Positions 1 through 9,100 of a stretch of DNA of 64,000 bases are shown here, in pieces. The notes under the pieces are model-generated. The model was not told the DNA's origin. It ran no database searches and saw only the letters and a list, made by a program, of their open reading frames with translations. Position numbers and translations under genes: made by a program. Source of the stretch: Hymenobacter psoromatis (GTDB taxonomy: Bacteria; Bacteroidota; Bacteroidia; Cytophagales; Hymenobacteraceae); NCBI GenBank assembly GCA_001596155.1, contig CP014771.1:3162001-3226000 (forward strand), in the 5' to 3' direction. Within the stretch, counting starts at the first letter, position 1. The number at the start of each line of letters is the position of its first letter.

Positions 1-277
1 CGGTGGTAATCTGCTGGTCGCCATTTACACCGCCCGTAGTCAGGCGCACATCAAATGGCGCGATATAGACTTGGCACTTCTTACCCTTCAAAAACTGACG
101 GATATTGGCAGCCATATTGAGCGCGTACACCTGATGCAAACGGCTTGGTCCTGCCATAGGCTGCATTAAACGACCTTTGATAAGCTCCACGAACTCGTCA
201 AATTTCCAGGTCAGATAATCGGCGTAAGTATAGCTTTTGCTTAGGTCAAGCTGCGAAAATTGCGTGATGGGTTCCAT
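1..277 (-). CDS. Uma2-family nuclease-like protein, N-terminal part (cut by window edge)
   Basis: The reverse strand from 277 reads an open frame of 92 codons beginning MEPITQFSQLDLSKSYTYAD and running off the left edge. The YTYADYLTW...FVELIKGRLMQPMAGPSRLHQ pattern is the usual opening of the Uma2 (DUF820) family, restriction-endonuclease-fold proteins whose function is mostly unproven. The catalytic core would lie further downstream and is not visible. It precedes the porin gene on the same strand with a short gap, which need not mean co-transcription. The family is common and multi-copy in Cytophagales and cyanobacteria. Confidence 0.75.
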   Translation of the reverse strand, partial: MEPITQFSQLDLSKSYTYADYLTWKFDEFVELIKGRLMQPMAGPSRLHQVYALNMAANIRQFLKGKKCQVYIAPFDVRLTTGGVNGDQQITT

Positions 278-321
278 AATTGAAGCCGGCTAGTGCTAGC
301 GTAAAGATATCCCTACCCCCC

Positions 322-1719
322 TTAAAATTCCACGTGCAGGCGCACGGCCACGATATGCACCGGCCCCGGCAGGCGGTTGGTGTTGTAGCCGGGGTTAATC
401 ACAATCTGATAGTCGGGGCTGATGGCGGCGTGGTAGCGCGGAAAATCGAAACTATAATAGATTTCGCCGATGTATTCGAGGCCGTAGGCGAGCTGGCCAT
501 CGCCGAGGATGAAGCCCGAGCCGCCGGCGGCCAGGTAGGCGCGGTGCGCCGCCGAGAGGCCATTCGCCACGACCGCCGCGCCGAGGCGGTCGGTGGGCCG
601 GTGCCAGCGCGTGCCGGTGCTGGTGAGGCCCAGGCTCAGGCTGCGGTCAATTTCGGTGAAGGCCCAGGTTTCGTTGTGGCCGTCGTTGTAGCTGAAGCGG
701 CCGAATGCGCCGACTTCCTTGCTTAATTCTTGTTCCGCATTGATGATGAAGCCGTATTTGGTGCGGCGGTCGGCGCGCACGGCCGTCACGTCGGGACCAT
801 CGGGGCCGGCTTCCTGCACGGCCAGCCGGTAGCTGCCCATCGCGGCCTGGTTGCGGAAGCCCAGTAGCCGCACCGCCCCTGGGTGGCCATTCAGGATGAA
901 GGGCTTAGTCAGCTCGGCGGTCAGGGCCTGGGCCTTGGCGTAGTTGTAGTCGAGGGTAGGGCCGTTGGCATCAGCGGGCATGGCCCCTACCCCGGCGCGC
1001 AGGGCCAGGGCGGGCGTAATGTACTCCAGCACCGCGCCCACGGTGTAGCCGCGCACGTTGGCGGGGTAGTCCCAGGAGCCGGCGCTCATCAGGCTCCAGT
1101 TGAAAAACTGCGTGCGTGGGTCGTGCGCGTAGCTATTTTGGTCGAAGTAGTCGGCCACGCTGAACTTGCCCACGTTCAGGGCCAGGTAGTGGGTCGGGCG
1201 TCGGCCGGCCACCTCGTTGAGGTCGTCGGGAAAATCTTCCGTTTCTGAATTCAGCGCCCAGATTTGGCGCACGTAGAGCCGGGCCAAATAAAGCTGCGGG
1301 GAGGGGTCGCCGATGCGGAAGGTTTCGCCGTTGGGCGCGCCGCCGATGCCGGTGGCCCCGCTCAGGCCGCTGCCGCCGGCCACCTCGGGGTTGAAATACA
1401 CGGCCGCGTTTTTCCACAGCCGCCGCCCGATGAAGAGCGTGCTGGTGAACGAGAGCTTGGCGTTTTCGCGGGCCAGCAAGCTGTGGTCGCCCGCGTAGCG
1501 CGGGCTCAAATCCTGGTGCCACTGCTGAATAAGCGTCTGCTGGAAGTGCAGGCTCCAGCCATCATCGTCGCGGTGCACGGCATCGGGGGCCGAGGCAGCG
1601 GCGGGTGTTTGGGCGGGCAACGTGGAAGCGGGCGGCGTCACCTGGCCCTGCCCAAAAGCGGCCTGCGCCAGCAGGCCCAGAGCGGCCACGGTCAGCGCCC
1701 GCGCATAATAAAAAGTCAT
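322..1719 (-). CDS. OprB-like carbohydrate-selective outer-membrane porin
   Basis: 465 residues with an N-terminal signal peptide (about residues 1-23, ending ALGLLAQAAFGQ), a Pro/Ala-rich linker, then alternating beta-strand sequence ending in the outer-membrane-type C-terminal phenylalanine (VRLHVEF). The block FNPEVAGGSGLSGATGIGG followed by LYLARLYVRQ is typical of the OprB carbohydrate porin family, which forms a passive outer-membrane channel for sugars or other small solutes. Substrate cannot be read from sequence. The gene stands alone; a -7-type promoter element lies about 40 bp upstream. Length fits the family. Confidence 0.8.
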   Translation of the reverse strand: MTFYYARALTVAALGLLAQAAFGQGQVTPPASTLPAQTPAAASAPDAVHRDDDGWSLHFQQTLIQQWHQDLSPRYAGDHSLLARENAKLSFTSTLFIGRRLWKNAAVYFNPEVAGGSGLSGATGIGGAPNGETFRIGDPSPQLYLARLYVRQIWALNSETEDFPDDLNEVAGRRPTHYLALNVGKFSVADYFDQNSYAHDPRTQFFNWSLMSAGSWDYPANVRGYTVGAVLEYITPALALRAGVGAMPADANGPTLDYNYAKAQALTAELTKPFILNGHPGAVRLLGFRNQAAMGSYRLAVQEAGPDGPDVTAVRADRRTKYGFIINAEQELSKEVGAFGRFSYNDGHNETWAFTEIDRSLSLGLTSTGTRWHRPTDRLGAAVVANGLSAAHRAYLAAGGSGFILGDGQLAYGLEYIGEIYYSFDFPRYHAAISPDYQIVINPGYNTNRLPGPVHIVAVRLHVEF

Positions 1720-1758
1720 TCAATCAAAAAGGTGAGCCATACGGACAATCCACGCTCC

Positions 1759-1767
1759 GCAAAAGTA
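1759..1767 (-). promoter_or_regulatory. Putative -7 promoter element of the porin gene
   Basis: On the reverse strand this reads TACTTTTGC, matching the Bacteroidota consensus TAnnTTTG, about 40 bp before the porin start codon at 1719. No clear -33 TTG was fixed. The call rests on consensus match and position only. Confidence 0.4.
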
Positions 1768-1922
1768 CGCTCCCTACATAAGCCAAATTAGAATTTCATT
1801 AATAATTCATGTATTTTAGAAGAAGACAAGCCGGGTAACTCAACCTCCACAAGCCGGCACGTTTTAAGGAGAAGTCGCCGGCCTCCCTACCCCCCGCCGC
1901 GCGAGCAACGCTGGCAAAGCCC

Positions 1923-3314
1923 CTACAGCAAGGTGCCGTGCAGAAAGAGATACGCCACGGTGAAGTAGATAACCAGCCCCGTCACGTCCACCAGAGTCGC
2001 CACGAACGGGGCCGAGGAGGTGGCCGGGTCGAAGCCGACCTTGCGCAGCAGCAGCGGCAGCATGGAGCCGGCCAGCGAGCCCCACAGCACGATGCCCACC
2101 AGCGCGAAGCCCACGGCCAGGGCCAGCGGCACCCAGTGCGGGCCGTAGTCGCGCAGGTGCAGGCCCTGCCAGAGCGCAATGCGAATGGTGCCCACGATGC
2201 CCAGAATCACGCCCAGCGCGAGGCCGGCCAGCAGCTCGCGGCGCATCACCTGCCACCAGCGGCCCACGGTTACTTCGCCCAGGCTCATGGCCCGGATGAT
2301 GAGCGAGGTGGCCTGCGAGCCGGCATTGCCACCGCTGCTGATGACCAGCGGCACGAACAGGGCCAGCACCACGGCCTTCTCGATTTCGCCCTCAAAAAAG
2401 CCCATTGCGGTGGCCGTAAACATCTCGCCCAGAAAGAGCACGACCAGCCAGCCGGCGCGCTTTTTCACCATTTTAGCCAGCGGAATTTCCAGGTAAGGCT
2501 CGTCCAGCGATTCGGAGCCGCCGAGCTTTTGCATGTCGCGGGTGTCTTCGCGCTCGCGCAGGGTCAGGATGTCGTCGAGGGTGACGATGCCCAGCAGCAC
2601 GCCCGCCGCGTTGGTGACGGGTAGGGCCACGCGCTGGTAGCGGCGGAAGTCGGCCAGGGCCGCATCCTGGCTTTGCAGGGCATCGAGGCACACGAAAATA
2701 TTGTTGCGCACCTGCTGCACGCGGGCCGTGGGCTCGGCCACCAGAAACTCCCGAATGTGCACGTCGTCAAGCAGTTTGCCATGCTCATCCACCACGTAGA
2801 GCATCGTCACGGTTTCGGCGCTAGCCCCGTGCCGCCGAATATAGTCGAAGACCTGCGTCATGGTCCAGTCGTCGCTGATGGCGATGTAGTCGGGCGTCAT
2901 CAGGCGGCCCACGCTGTCGTGCGGGAAGCCCAGCAGCTCCAGCGTCACGCGGCGCTCTTCGGGGGCCAGGCGCTCAACCTGCGTTTTGACGAAGGCTGCC
3001 GGCAGGCGCTGAAACAGGCCCGTGCGGTCGTCGGGGGCCATGTCGTTGAGAATGGCCGTTACCTGCTCGGGTGCCAGGTGGCCGAGCAGCTGGTTTTGCA
3101 CCACCGGGGCCAGGTAGCCAAACACGGCCGCCGCCTGATGTAGCGGCAGCAGCCGGAACAGGATAAGCAGCTGCGCTTCGGGCTGCTGGGCCACGAAGCG
3201 GGCCAGGTCGGGCGCGGGCCAGTCGGCCAGGGCGGCTTTGAGGGCGCGAAAATCGTGCTGAGCGAGGAGCGCGCGCACGTTTTCAGTAGGTGTAAGGGTA
3301 GCAGCGAGGGCCAT
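1923..3314 (-). CDS. mgtE: Magnesium transporter MgtE
   Basis: Inner-membrane Mg2+ channel. In order: an N-terminal superhelical domain (about 15-130), two CBS domains (about 140-265; MTPDYIAISDDWTMTQ and LPVTNAAGVLLGIVTLDDIL) that sense Mg2+, a connecting helix, and five membrane helices to the end with the conserved VISSGGNAGSQATSLIIRA segment. I placed the start at ATG 3314 (463 aa); a GTG at 3362 would add 16 residues and is possible. It is divergent from the Crp-type regulator at 3492. Length and domain order are normal. Confidence 0.9.
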   Translation of the reverse strand: MALAATLTPTENVRALLAQHDFRALKAALADWPAPDLARFVAQQPEAQLLILFRLLPLHQAAAVFGYLAPVVQNQLLGHLAPEQVTAILNDMAPDDRTGLFQRLPAAFVKTQVERLAPEERRVTLELLGFPHDSVGRLMTPDYIAISDDWTMTQVFDYIRRHGASAETVTMLYVVDEHGKLLDDVHIREFLVAEPTARVQQVRNNIFVCLDALQSQDAALADFRRYQRVALPVTNAAGVLLGIVTLDDILTLREREDTRDMQKLGGSESLDEPYLEIPLAKMVKKRAGWLVVLFLGEMFTATAMGFFEGEIEKAVVLALFVPLVISSGGNAGSQATSLIIRAMSLGEVTVGRWWQVMRRELLAGLALGVILGIVGTIRIALWQGLHLRDYGPHWVPLALAVGFALVGIVLWGSLAGSMLPLLLRKVGFDPATSSAPFVATLVDVTGLVIYFTVAYLFLHGTLL

Positions 3315-3491
3315 AAGCGCGGGCAGAAAACGGGGTTTGTCCGCTCTTACGTAGCTCGTCACGAAATGTCACACCGTGCAGATAGTCAACCTTTTTCTCA
3401 TCAAAAACTCACTCATTGGAATTTGTTACGGTAGCATATATGGCCGGACGGCCCAACCTGCGAGCGGCCGGCCTGGTTGAGGTAGCAGCGT

Positions 3492-4091
3492 ATGCGCCAG
3501 CCTACTTTGTCTGCTACTATGGCTTCTTCTTTGCTCGCTGCTTTCCAGCCGTTCGGTGCCATCCCGGCGGCCGACCAGGCGCAGTTTCTGCTAGCCTGGG
3601 CCAGCCGGCCGGTGGCCGAAGGCGAAGCGTTATCGGAGGCCGGGGCCAGTTGCCAGGAGCTGTTTTTTATTGAGCAGGGCGTGCTGCGCCTGGTGGCGCA
3701 CCCGGCGCAGCGCAAAGAGGTAACGCATTCGTTTCGGCAGGCTGGCCAGCTCTGCACCGTGCTGGCCAGCTTCGAGCAGCAGGTGCCGACACCCCTGCGC
3801 ATTCAGGCGGCTTGCCCGGCCCACGTGCTGGTTATCAGCAAGGTGCGGCTGGAAGCACTCTGCCAACAGCTCCCGTACCTGCCGGGCCTGTTCGCGCAGC
3901 TCATTCAGCACGAGCTGCTGGCAAAGCTGCACCTGCAACGGAGCTATCTGGGGCAGGACGCGGCGGCTCGCTACGAAACCTTTTTGCGGTGCCAGCCCGA
4001 AATTGCCCGGCACGTGCCCCAGCGCATGATTGCCTCCTACCTGGGCATCACGCCGCAGTCGCTCAGCCGCCTGCGCAAAATCATGGGGTAG
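3492..4091 (+). CDS. Crp/Fnr-family transcriptional regulator
   Basis: 199 residues. The N-terminal half has the cyclic-nucleotide-binding beta-roll shape (FQPFGAIPAADQAQF... through a weakly conserved effector pocket). The C-terminus (ARYETFLRCQPEIARHVPQ then MIASYLGITPQSLSRLRKI) is a helix-turn-helix with the recognition helix in the usual place. The phosphate-cassette residues of true cAMP receptors are absent, so the ligand is unknown. A second ATG lies at 3519. It sits 68 bp before an MDR oxidoreductase on the same strand, a common pairing in Bacteroidota in which the regulator controls the enzyme; this is inference from context. Confidence 0.85.
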   Translation: MRQPTLSATMASSLLAAFQPFGAIPAADQAQFLLAWASRPVAEGEALSEAGASCQELFFIEQGVLRLVAHPAQRKEVTHSFRQAGQLCTVLASFEQQVPTPLRIQAACPAHVLVISKVRLEALCQQLPYLPGLFAQLIQHELLAKLHLQRSYLGQDAAARYETFLRCQPEIARHVPQRMIASYLGITPQSLSRLRKIMG

Positions 4092-4100
4092 GGGGCTTTT

Positions 4101-4114
4101 TTACCATTTGGTAA
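4101..4114 (+). promoter_or_regulatory. Short dyad between regulator and oxidoreductase, possible operator
   Basis: TTACC-ATTT-GGTAA gives 5-bp perfect arms 10 bp after the regulator stop codon and 45 bp before the MDR start. A -7-like CCTTTGCG follows at about 4131. It could be an operator for the adjacent Crp-type regulator. It is too short to be more than suggestive. Confidence 0.3.
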
Positions 4115-4159
4115 GTCGGCCCGCCCGGACCTTTGCGCCGAACCAACCCACGCAAAGCA

Positions 4160-5227
4160 ATGAAAGCGGCCGTCCTGATAGAATTTGGCAAACCCCTGAC
4201 AATTCAAGAGTTACCCGACCCGCAGCCCGGCGCGGGCGAGCTGGTAGTGGATATAGTAGCCGCGCCGGTGCTCGCCTACGCCGCCGACGTGTACGGCGGC
4301 CAGCGGCAATACCCGATGCTGCTACCGCTGGCCGTGGGCTGTGGTGGCATCGGGCGGGTGCGGGCCGTGGGGCCGGACGCCACCCGCCTCGCGCCCGGCG
4401 ACTGGGTATTCTGCGACCCCACCGTGCGCGCCCGCGACCAGGCCACCGCGCCCGACATTATGCTCCAGGGCCTGATTGCGCCCAGCCCCGCCGCCCTGAA
4501 GCTGCAAGCGCACTTCCGTCACGGCACCTTCGCCGAGCAGCAATTATTGCCGCTGGAAAACGCTACCCCGCTGGGAAATATGGACCCCGCCGACGCGGGC
4601 CGCTGGTGCGCCCTGGGCACCAGCCTCGTGCCCTACGGCGGCCTGCTGGCCGCCGAGTTGCGCGCCGGCGAAACGGTGCTCATCAGCGGCGCGACGGGCC
4701 ACTTCGGCAGCGCGGCCGTGGCCGTGGCGCTGGCAATGGGCGCGGCCTGCGTGGTGGCCCCCGGCCGCAACGCGGCCGTGCTGGCCGACCTCACGCGCCG
4801 CTTCGGCCCCCGCGTGGTAACGGTGCAGCTTAGTGGCGACGAAGCCGCCGACACCGAAGCGATGCGCCGGGCCGCTCCCGGCCCTATTGATAAGGTGCTC
4901 GACCTCCTACCCCCCCTGCCCGACGCGACGCCGGTGCGGGCCGCCGCCCTGGCGGTGCGCCCCCACGGCACGGTGGTGCTCATGGGCGGCGTGCGCGTGG
5001 ACCTGAGCCTGCCCTACGCCCACCTCATGCGCCACTGCATCACCGTGCGCGGCCACTACATGTATCCCCGCGAAGCCCCGGCCCGGCTGGCGGCGCTCGT
5101 CCGCGCCGGTCTGCTCTCGCTGGCTGATTTAGAGATAACCGACTTCCCGCTGGCCCAGGCCAACGAAGCGGTGGCGCACGCCGCCGCGCACGGCGGCCCG
5201 TTTCGCTACACCATTATCCGGCCTTAG
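4160..5227 (+). CDS. Zinc-type (MDR superfamily) NAD(P)-dependent alcohol dehydrogenase-like oxidoreductase
   Basis: 355 residues from ATG 4160 (an in-frame codon at 4133 exists but would start before the family's usual MKAAVLIEFG opening). The N-terminal GroES-like domain contains GCGGIGRVRAVGPDATRLAPG; the Rossmann domain carries the nucleotide loop SGATGHFGSAAVAVA, a quinone-oxidoreductase-like variant of GxGxxG. The structural-zinc four-cysteine lobe is not present, so it may be a zinc-free quinone-reductase-type enzyme. Probable target of the preceding Crp-type regulator. Substrate unknown. Confidence 0.8.
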   Translation: MKAAVLIEFGKPLTIQELPDPQPGAGELVVDIVAAPVLAYAADVYGGQRQYPMLLPLAVGCGGIGRVRAVGPDATRLAPGDWVFCDPTVRARDQATAPDIMLQGLIAPSPAALKLQAHFRHGTFAEQQLLPLENATPLGNMDPADAGRWCALGTSLVPYGGLLAAELRAGETVLISGATGHFGSAAVAVALAMGAACVVAPGRNAAVLADLTRRFGPRVVTVQLSGDEAADTEAMRRAAPGPIDKVLDLLPPLPDATPVRAAALAVRPHGTVVLMGGVRVDLSLPYAHLMRHCITVRGHYMYPREAPARLAALVRAGLLSLADLEITDFPLAQANEAVAHAAAHGGPFRYTIIRP

Positions 5228-5238
5228 GGAAGAGTGTA

Positions 5239-5301
5239 GGGTAAGCTTTAGCTTGCCGTCAGTAGCCCGCAACTGCTAAAACGGTAAGCTAAAGCTTACC
5301 T
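5239..5301. repeat. 21-bp inverted repeat of the AAGCTTTAGCTT family, between convergent genes
   Basis: Arms 5239-5259 and 5281-5301 match with two mismatches (one internal, one terminal) around a 21-bp loop. The arm core AAGCTTTAGCTT recurs at 8047, 61174 and 63244. It lies between the stop of the + oxidoreductase and the stop of the - peptidase and could act as a two-way terminator. Confidence 0.7.
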
Positions 5302-5307
5302 TACCCC

Positions 5308-7356
5308 CTACCAGATTTTCACCCGCGCCGAGTCAGGAATGTACAGCTTCTGACCAGGCTTCACGCCGAAGGCATCGTAAAAGGCGGGCACGTCGGCCAT
5401 CGGACCGTTCACGCGGTACTGGGCGGGCGAGTGCACGTCGGTGAGCAGCTGCGAAGCCAGGGCTTCGTCGCGCACGTGCATTTGCCAGCCGAGGGCGTAG
5501 CCCAGGAAATAGCGCTGCACCGGCGTGAGGCCGGCCACTTTCTTACCCTCCTTATATTCCTTGGTCTTCTTAAAGGCATCGAGGCCGATGACAATGCCGC
5601 CGAGGTCGGCGATGTTTTCGCCGGCCGTGGCCTTGCCGTTGATGTGCATCGAATCGAGCAGCGTGTAGTGATTGAACTGCTTGACAATCACATTAACCCG
5701 TTGGTTGAAGTGCTGGCGGTCGGCCTTGCTCCACCACTCGTGAAGGTTGCCGTGGGCGTCGTACTGGCTGCCCTGGTCATCGAAGCCGTGGGTCAGCTCG
5801 TGGCCGATGGTGCTGGCCCCGGCGTAGCCGTACACGAGCGCGTCGTCGGCGTCGGCGTCGAGCAGGGTAGGGATGGCGAAGGCGGCGGCGGGCAGCACAA
5901 TCTCGTTGTTGCTGGGGTTGTAGTAGGCGTTGTATGTCTGGGGCGTCATGCCCCATTCGGTGCGGTCCACGGGCTTGCCCAGCTTGTTGAGCTGGTAGTT
6001 ATACTGCCACTCGTTGGCTCGCATCACGTTGGCGGCCAGCGAGCTGCGGTCTATTTTCAGGTTCGAATAATCCTTCCACTTAGTGGGGTAGCCCACTTTG
6101 GGCATAATGGCGTGGAGCTTGTTGAGGGCCACTACTTTGGTGGGCGCGCTCATCCAGTCCACGTTTTGAATGTGCTGGGCAAACGACGACATCACGTTTT
6201 TTACCAGCGTATCGTAGCGGGCTTTGGCCTCGGGCTTGAAGTATTCTTTCACGAATAATTGGCCCAGCGCATCGCCCAGGGCATCTTCTTCCATGTCGAG
6301 CACGCGCTTCCAGCGGGGGCGCATGGCCTTGGCCCCGCGCAGCTGCGTGCCGTAGAATCGGAAGTTCTCCTCTACGAAAGGCTGACTAAGGGTAGGCGCG
6401 TACTCGCGGGCCAATTGCCAGCTGAGGTAGGCCTTCCAGTCATCTACCGACTTGGTTTTCAGGAGTTGACCCACGGTCTGGTAAAACTCGGGCTGGCCCA
6501 CGATGACGCTATCGACACTGGTGACGCCCAGCTGGCCCAGCCAGGATTTCCAGCTGATGCCGGGCGTCAGCTTGTCGAGCTGGGCCAGGGTCATCTTGTG
6601 GTAGTTTTTATACGGGTCGCGCAAGTCGGCGAGCTTGCGCGACGACTTGGCCAGCGTGGTTTCCAGCGCCATCACCTTGGCGGCGCTGGCATTGGCCGTG
6701 GTCGAGTCCTGGCCCAGCAGCTTAAACATGCTGGCCACGTGGCGCACGTAGGCGCGGCGGATGCCCTTGGTGCGGTTGTCGGTGTTGAAATAATAGTCGC
6801 GGTTGGGCAGGCCCAGGCCGCTTTGGTAGAGGTAGAGCGCCATCTTGTCGCTGTTCTTCTCGTCCTGGTTCACGCGCGGGCCGATGAGGGCGCGCACGCC
6901 CAGCCGGATTTCGTGGGCGATGACGCCCGGCACGTCGGCCGCCGTTTTGATGGCCGCGATGCGGTCCAGCTCGGGCTTAATGGGCGTGGAGCCCAGCTTA
7001 TCGGCCTTCACCGAATCAATGCCCACGGCCCAGAAATCGCCGATTTTCTGCTGGTTGCTGCCGGCGGCGGCGCTGGCTTTGGCGGCTTCGATGCTGGTCG
7101 CGCGCAAGCGGGCATACACTTCCTTCTGCACCTCAATGCCGATGCCGGCGTTGCTTTCGGAGGCCGGAATGGGATGGTTTTTAATCCAGGTGCCGTTGGC
7201 GTAGCTGAAAAAATCGTCGCCTGGCGCCACCGTCGTGTCGAGGGCGGCGCGCAGCAAGTCGGGCTGCTTGCCCGCACTGGCCGACGACGACGTGGACGAC
7301 GAATTACAGGCCGTGGCCAGGGCGGCGAGCAACGGCAGATACAGGTAATTTTTCAT
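5308..7356 (-). CDS. M13-family (neprilysin/PepO-like) zinc metallopeptidase, lipoprotein
   Basis: 682 residues from the MKNYLYLPLLAALATACN start, with a lipobox cysteine at about residue 17, so probably exported and lipid-anchored. The M13_N domain is followed by the catalytic domain: NAYYNPSNNEIVLPAA, the zinc site GHELTHGFDDQG near residue 515, and the downstream glutamate motif ENIADLGG near 577. The C-terminal CxxW of vertebrate neprilysins is replaced by VKIW. Length is typical. It degrades peptides in the periplasm or at the surface. A longer start at 7374 would bury the signal peptide and is less likely. Confidence 0.92.
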   Translation of the reverse strand: MKNYLYLPLLAALATACNSSSTSSSASAGKQPDLLRAALDTTVAPGDDFFSYANGTWIKNHPIPASESNAGIGIEVQKEVYARLRATSIEAAKASAAAGSNQQKIGDFWAVGIDSVKADKLGSTPIKPELDRIAAIKTAADVPGVIAHEIRLGVRALIGPRVNQDEKNSDKMALYLYQSGLGLPNRDYYFNTDNRTKGIRRAYVRHVASMFKLLGQDSTTANASAAKVMALETTLAKSSRKLADLRDPYKNYHKMTLAQLDKLTPGISWKSWLGQLGVTSVDSVIVGQPEFYQTVGQLLKTKSVDDWKAYLSWQLAREYAPTLSQPFVEENFRFYGTQLRGAKAMRPRWKRVLDMEEDALGDALGQLFVKEYFKPEAKARYDTLVKNVMSSFAQHIQNVDWMSAPTKVVALNKLHAIMPKVGYPTKWKDYSNLKIDRSSLAANVMRANEWQYNYQLNKLGKPVDRTEWGMTPQTYNAYYNPSNNEIVLPAAAFAIPTLLDADADDALVYGYAGASTIGHELTHGFDDQGSQYDAHGNLHEWWSKADRQHFNQRVNVIVKQFNHYTLLDSMHINGKATAGENIADLGGIVIGLDAFKKTKEYKEGKKVAGLTPVQRYFLGYALGWQMHVRDEALASQLLTDVHSPAQYRVNGPMADVPAFYDAFGVKPGQKLYIPDSARVKIW

Positions 7357-7544
7357 AAGCAAAAAGATGGGCAAGCCCTTACGGCCACAATAGTAGCGCC
7401 GCCCCGGCCACCGCGCAAGCTCCCGCAGCTCACCCAGATGAACGGCTCCTGAAGACCGAGTCGCCTACCCCCGTTTTTGCGCAGGCCCGACCCAACCAGC
7501 GGCCCGGCGCGTATGCTAATCGCGCGCGCCATACCCCCTGCCTT

Positions 7545-7994
7545 ATGCCTCTTACCCGCCTACTTTTCCTCAATTTTACGCTGGCCACCTACCTCACCGG
7601 CGTTATCTGGGTGGTGCAGCTCGTGACGTACCCGGCGCTGGCGCTGGTGGGCAAGCCCGAATTTGGCCGCTACCACGCCGCCCACACCCAGGGCATGGGC
7701 TGGGTGGTGGGCGCGCCGATGGTGCTGGAGCTGGCCCAGGCCAGCTGGCTGGCCTGGGCCGCCTACCCCACCTGGGGCGCGGGGCCGGCGCTGGGGCAGC
7801 TGGCGCTGGTACTGGCGGTGTGGGCCGCCACGTTTTTTATCGCGGTGCCGTTTCACAACCGGCTGGCGGCCAGCGGCTACGACTACGTGGCTATTGACGG
7901 CCTCACCCGCACCAACTGGCTGCGCACGCTGGCCTGGACGGCGCGGGCGGCCTGGCTCGGCTGGCTGCTGAGCCGGGGGCAGGGAGGGATTTAG
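7545..7994 (+). CDS. Four-helix integral membrane protein of unknown function
   Basis: 149 residues with four hydrophobic segments (about 6-32, 52-75, 80-105, 125-145). Conserved-looking features are WVVQLVTYP in helix 1 and FGRYHAAHTQGMGWVVGAPMVLE before helix 2, a pattern found in an uncharacterised Bacteroidota family; a relation to DUF1772-type proteins is possible but unproven. No catalytic motif is recognised. It stands alone, with its start at the first ATG after an upstream gap holding nothing else. Confidence 0.65.
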   Translation: MPLTRLLFLNFTLATYLTGVIWVVQLVTYPALALVGKPEFGRYHAAHTQGMGWVVGAPMVLELAQASWLAWAAYPTWGAGPALGQLALVLAVWAATFFIAVPFHNRLAASGYDYVAIDGLTRTNWLRTLAWTARAAWLGWLLSRGQGGI

Positions 7995-8046
7995 CTGGCC
8001 GTTTTCGGCGCTGGCTGGGGGGGTAGGGGACCGTACCCACTCCTTA

Positions 8047-8066
8047 ACGGCAAGCTGAAGCTTACC
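8047..8066. repeat. Single unit of the AAGCTTxAGCTT repeat family
   Basis: ACGGCAAGCTGAAGCTTACC is one arm of the element seen complete at 5239-5301, here without its partner. It sits in the 157-bp gap before the small lipoprotein gene. Confidence 0.5.
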
Positions 8067-8151
8067 GCACACTCCTTATTTACTCTGGCGGGCTAAGGCC
8101 TACCCTACACTTTCCCGCCGTAACTTGCGGCCTTAAATCCGGCTTTCTTGT

Positions 8152-8418
8152 ATGATGATGAAACGCTTCCTGCCCGCGCTGCTGGCGTCGGCAGTCCTGA
8201 CGCTGTCTCTGGCGGCCTGCAATGATGAATCGCCCGAAGGGGCTAATACGGGCTCTTCGCCCGACGACGTAGCCACCGCTCCCCTACCCCCCCTGCCCGC
8301 GGCCGTGGACACCACCGGCGGCAAAAAAGCCCCCGCGCCCGCCGCCAACAGCCCCATGCGCGAGCTGAGCGCGCCCAACGCCGTGGAAGATATCAAGAAG
8401 ATGCAGCCGCAGATGTGA
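8152..8418 (+). CDS. Small lipoprotein, unknown function
   Basis: 88 residues: three possible Met starts in a row, signal peptide FLPALLASAVLTLSLAAC with a clear lipobox cysteine near residue 23, then a Pro/Ala/Gly-rich low-complexity stretch containing a copy of the genome's C-rich word, and a short charged end (NAVEDIKKMQPQM). Exported and lipid-anchored by prediction. No family recognised. It is followed by an intrinsic terminator at 8502. Confidence 0.65.
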   Translation: MMMKRFLPALLASAVLTLSLAACNDESPEGANTGSSPDDVATAPLPPLPAAVDTTGGKKAPAPAANSPMRELSAPNAVEDIKKMQPQM

Positions 8419-8501
8419 ATCGCGGATTTATGCTGATTAGCTGCGCTGAACTGCGTTTGAGCAGATTTTACAGATTCAGACGAGTTTTTTAGCAGGTAGT
8501 G

Positions 8502-8546
8502 GCCTGGGTTAGTGAGTTGCTGGGCAGCTTATTAACCCAGGCTTTT
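8502..8546 (+). terminator. Intrinsic terminator after the small lipoprotein gene
   Basis: GCCTGGGTTA and TAACCCAGGC form 10-bp perfect arms around a loop that itself pairs (AGTTGC/GCAGCTT region), followed by TTTTGCG. Confidence 0.65.
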
Positions 8547-8571
8547 GCGTAGTTGACTTTTAGCATTTTTT

Positions 8572-9075
8572 ATGACAACCTCCCCTACCCTCCGCCGCGG
8601 CCAGGAAGCCGACCTGCCCCGCGTGCTGGCCCTCATTCAGGAGCTGGCCGTGTTTGAGCGCGCCCCCGAGGCCGTGACCAATACCCTCGACATGATGCGC
8701 CGCGACGGCTTCGGTCCCGCGCCGATTTTTGGCTTTTTCGTGCTTGAAAACGGCGACGACCTCGTGGGGCTGGCGTTATTTTACACCGCCTACTCGACCT
8801 GGAAGGGCCGCATGCTCTTCTTAGAAGACCTGGTGGTGACCGAGGCCGCCCGGCGCGGGGGCTACGGCCGCCAGCTCTTCGACGCCGTGGTGGCCGAAGC
8901 CCAGCGCACGGGCGCCCAGCGCATGAAGTGGCAGGTACTCGACTGGAACGAGCCCGCCATCGCCTTCTACAAAAAGCTCGGTGCCACCATCGAAAGCGAG
9001 TGGCTCAACGGCAACCTTAGCGCCGAGGAGCTGCGCGATTATCGGTTTGCGGGGAGCAAGGAGGTGGTAAAATAG
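8572..9075 (+). CDS. GNAT-family N-acetyltransferase, spermidine/spermine acetyltransferase-like
   Basis: 167 residues covering one GNAT fold. The segment YSTWKGRMLFLEDLVVTEAA and then RRGGYGRQLF (acetyl-CoA pyrophosphate loop, motif A) closely follow the SSAT pattern WKGR...LEDL.V; the C-terminal DWNEPAIAFYKKLGA is the usual motif B. Diamine or amino-compound acetylation is likely by family but the substrate is not fixed. Cytoplasmic, single gene. Confidence 0.85.
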   Translation: MTTSPTLRRGQEADLPRVLALIQELAVFERAPEAVTNTLDMMRRDGFGPAPIFGFFVLENGDDLVGLALFYTAYSTWKGRMLFLEDLVVTEAARRGGYGRQLFDAVVAEAQRTGAQRMKWQVLDWNEPAIAFYKKLGATIESEWLNGNLSAEELRDYRFAGSKEVVK

Positions 9076-9100
9076 TGAGGTAGTGGGGGGTGAAGTGGTG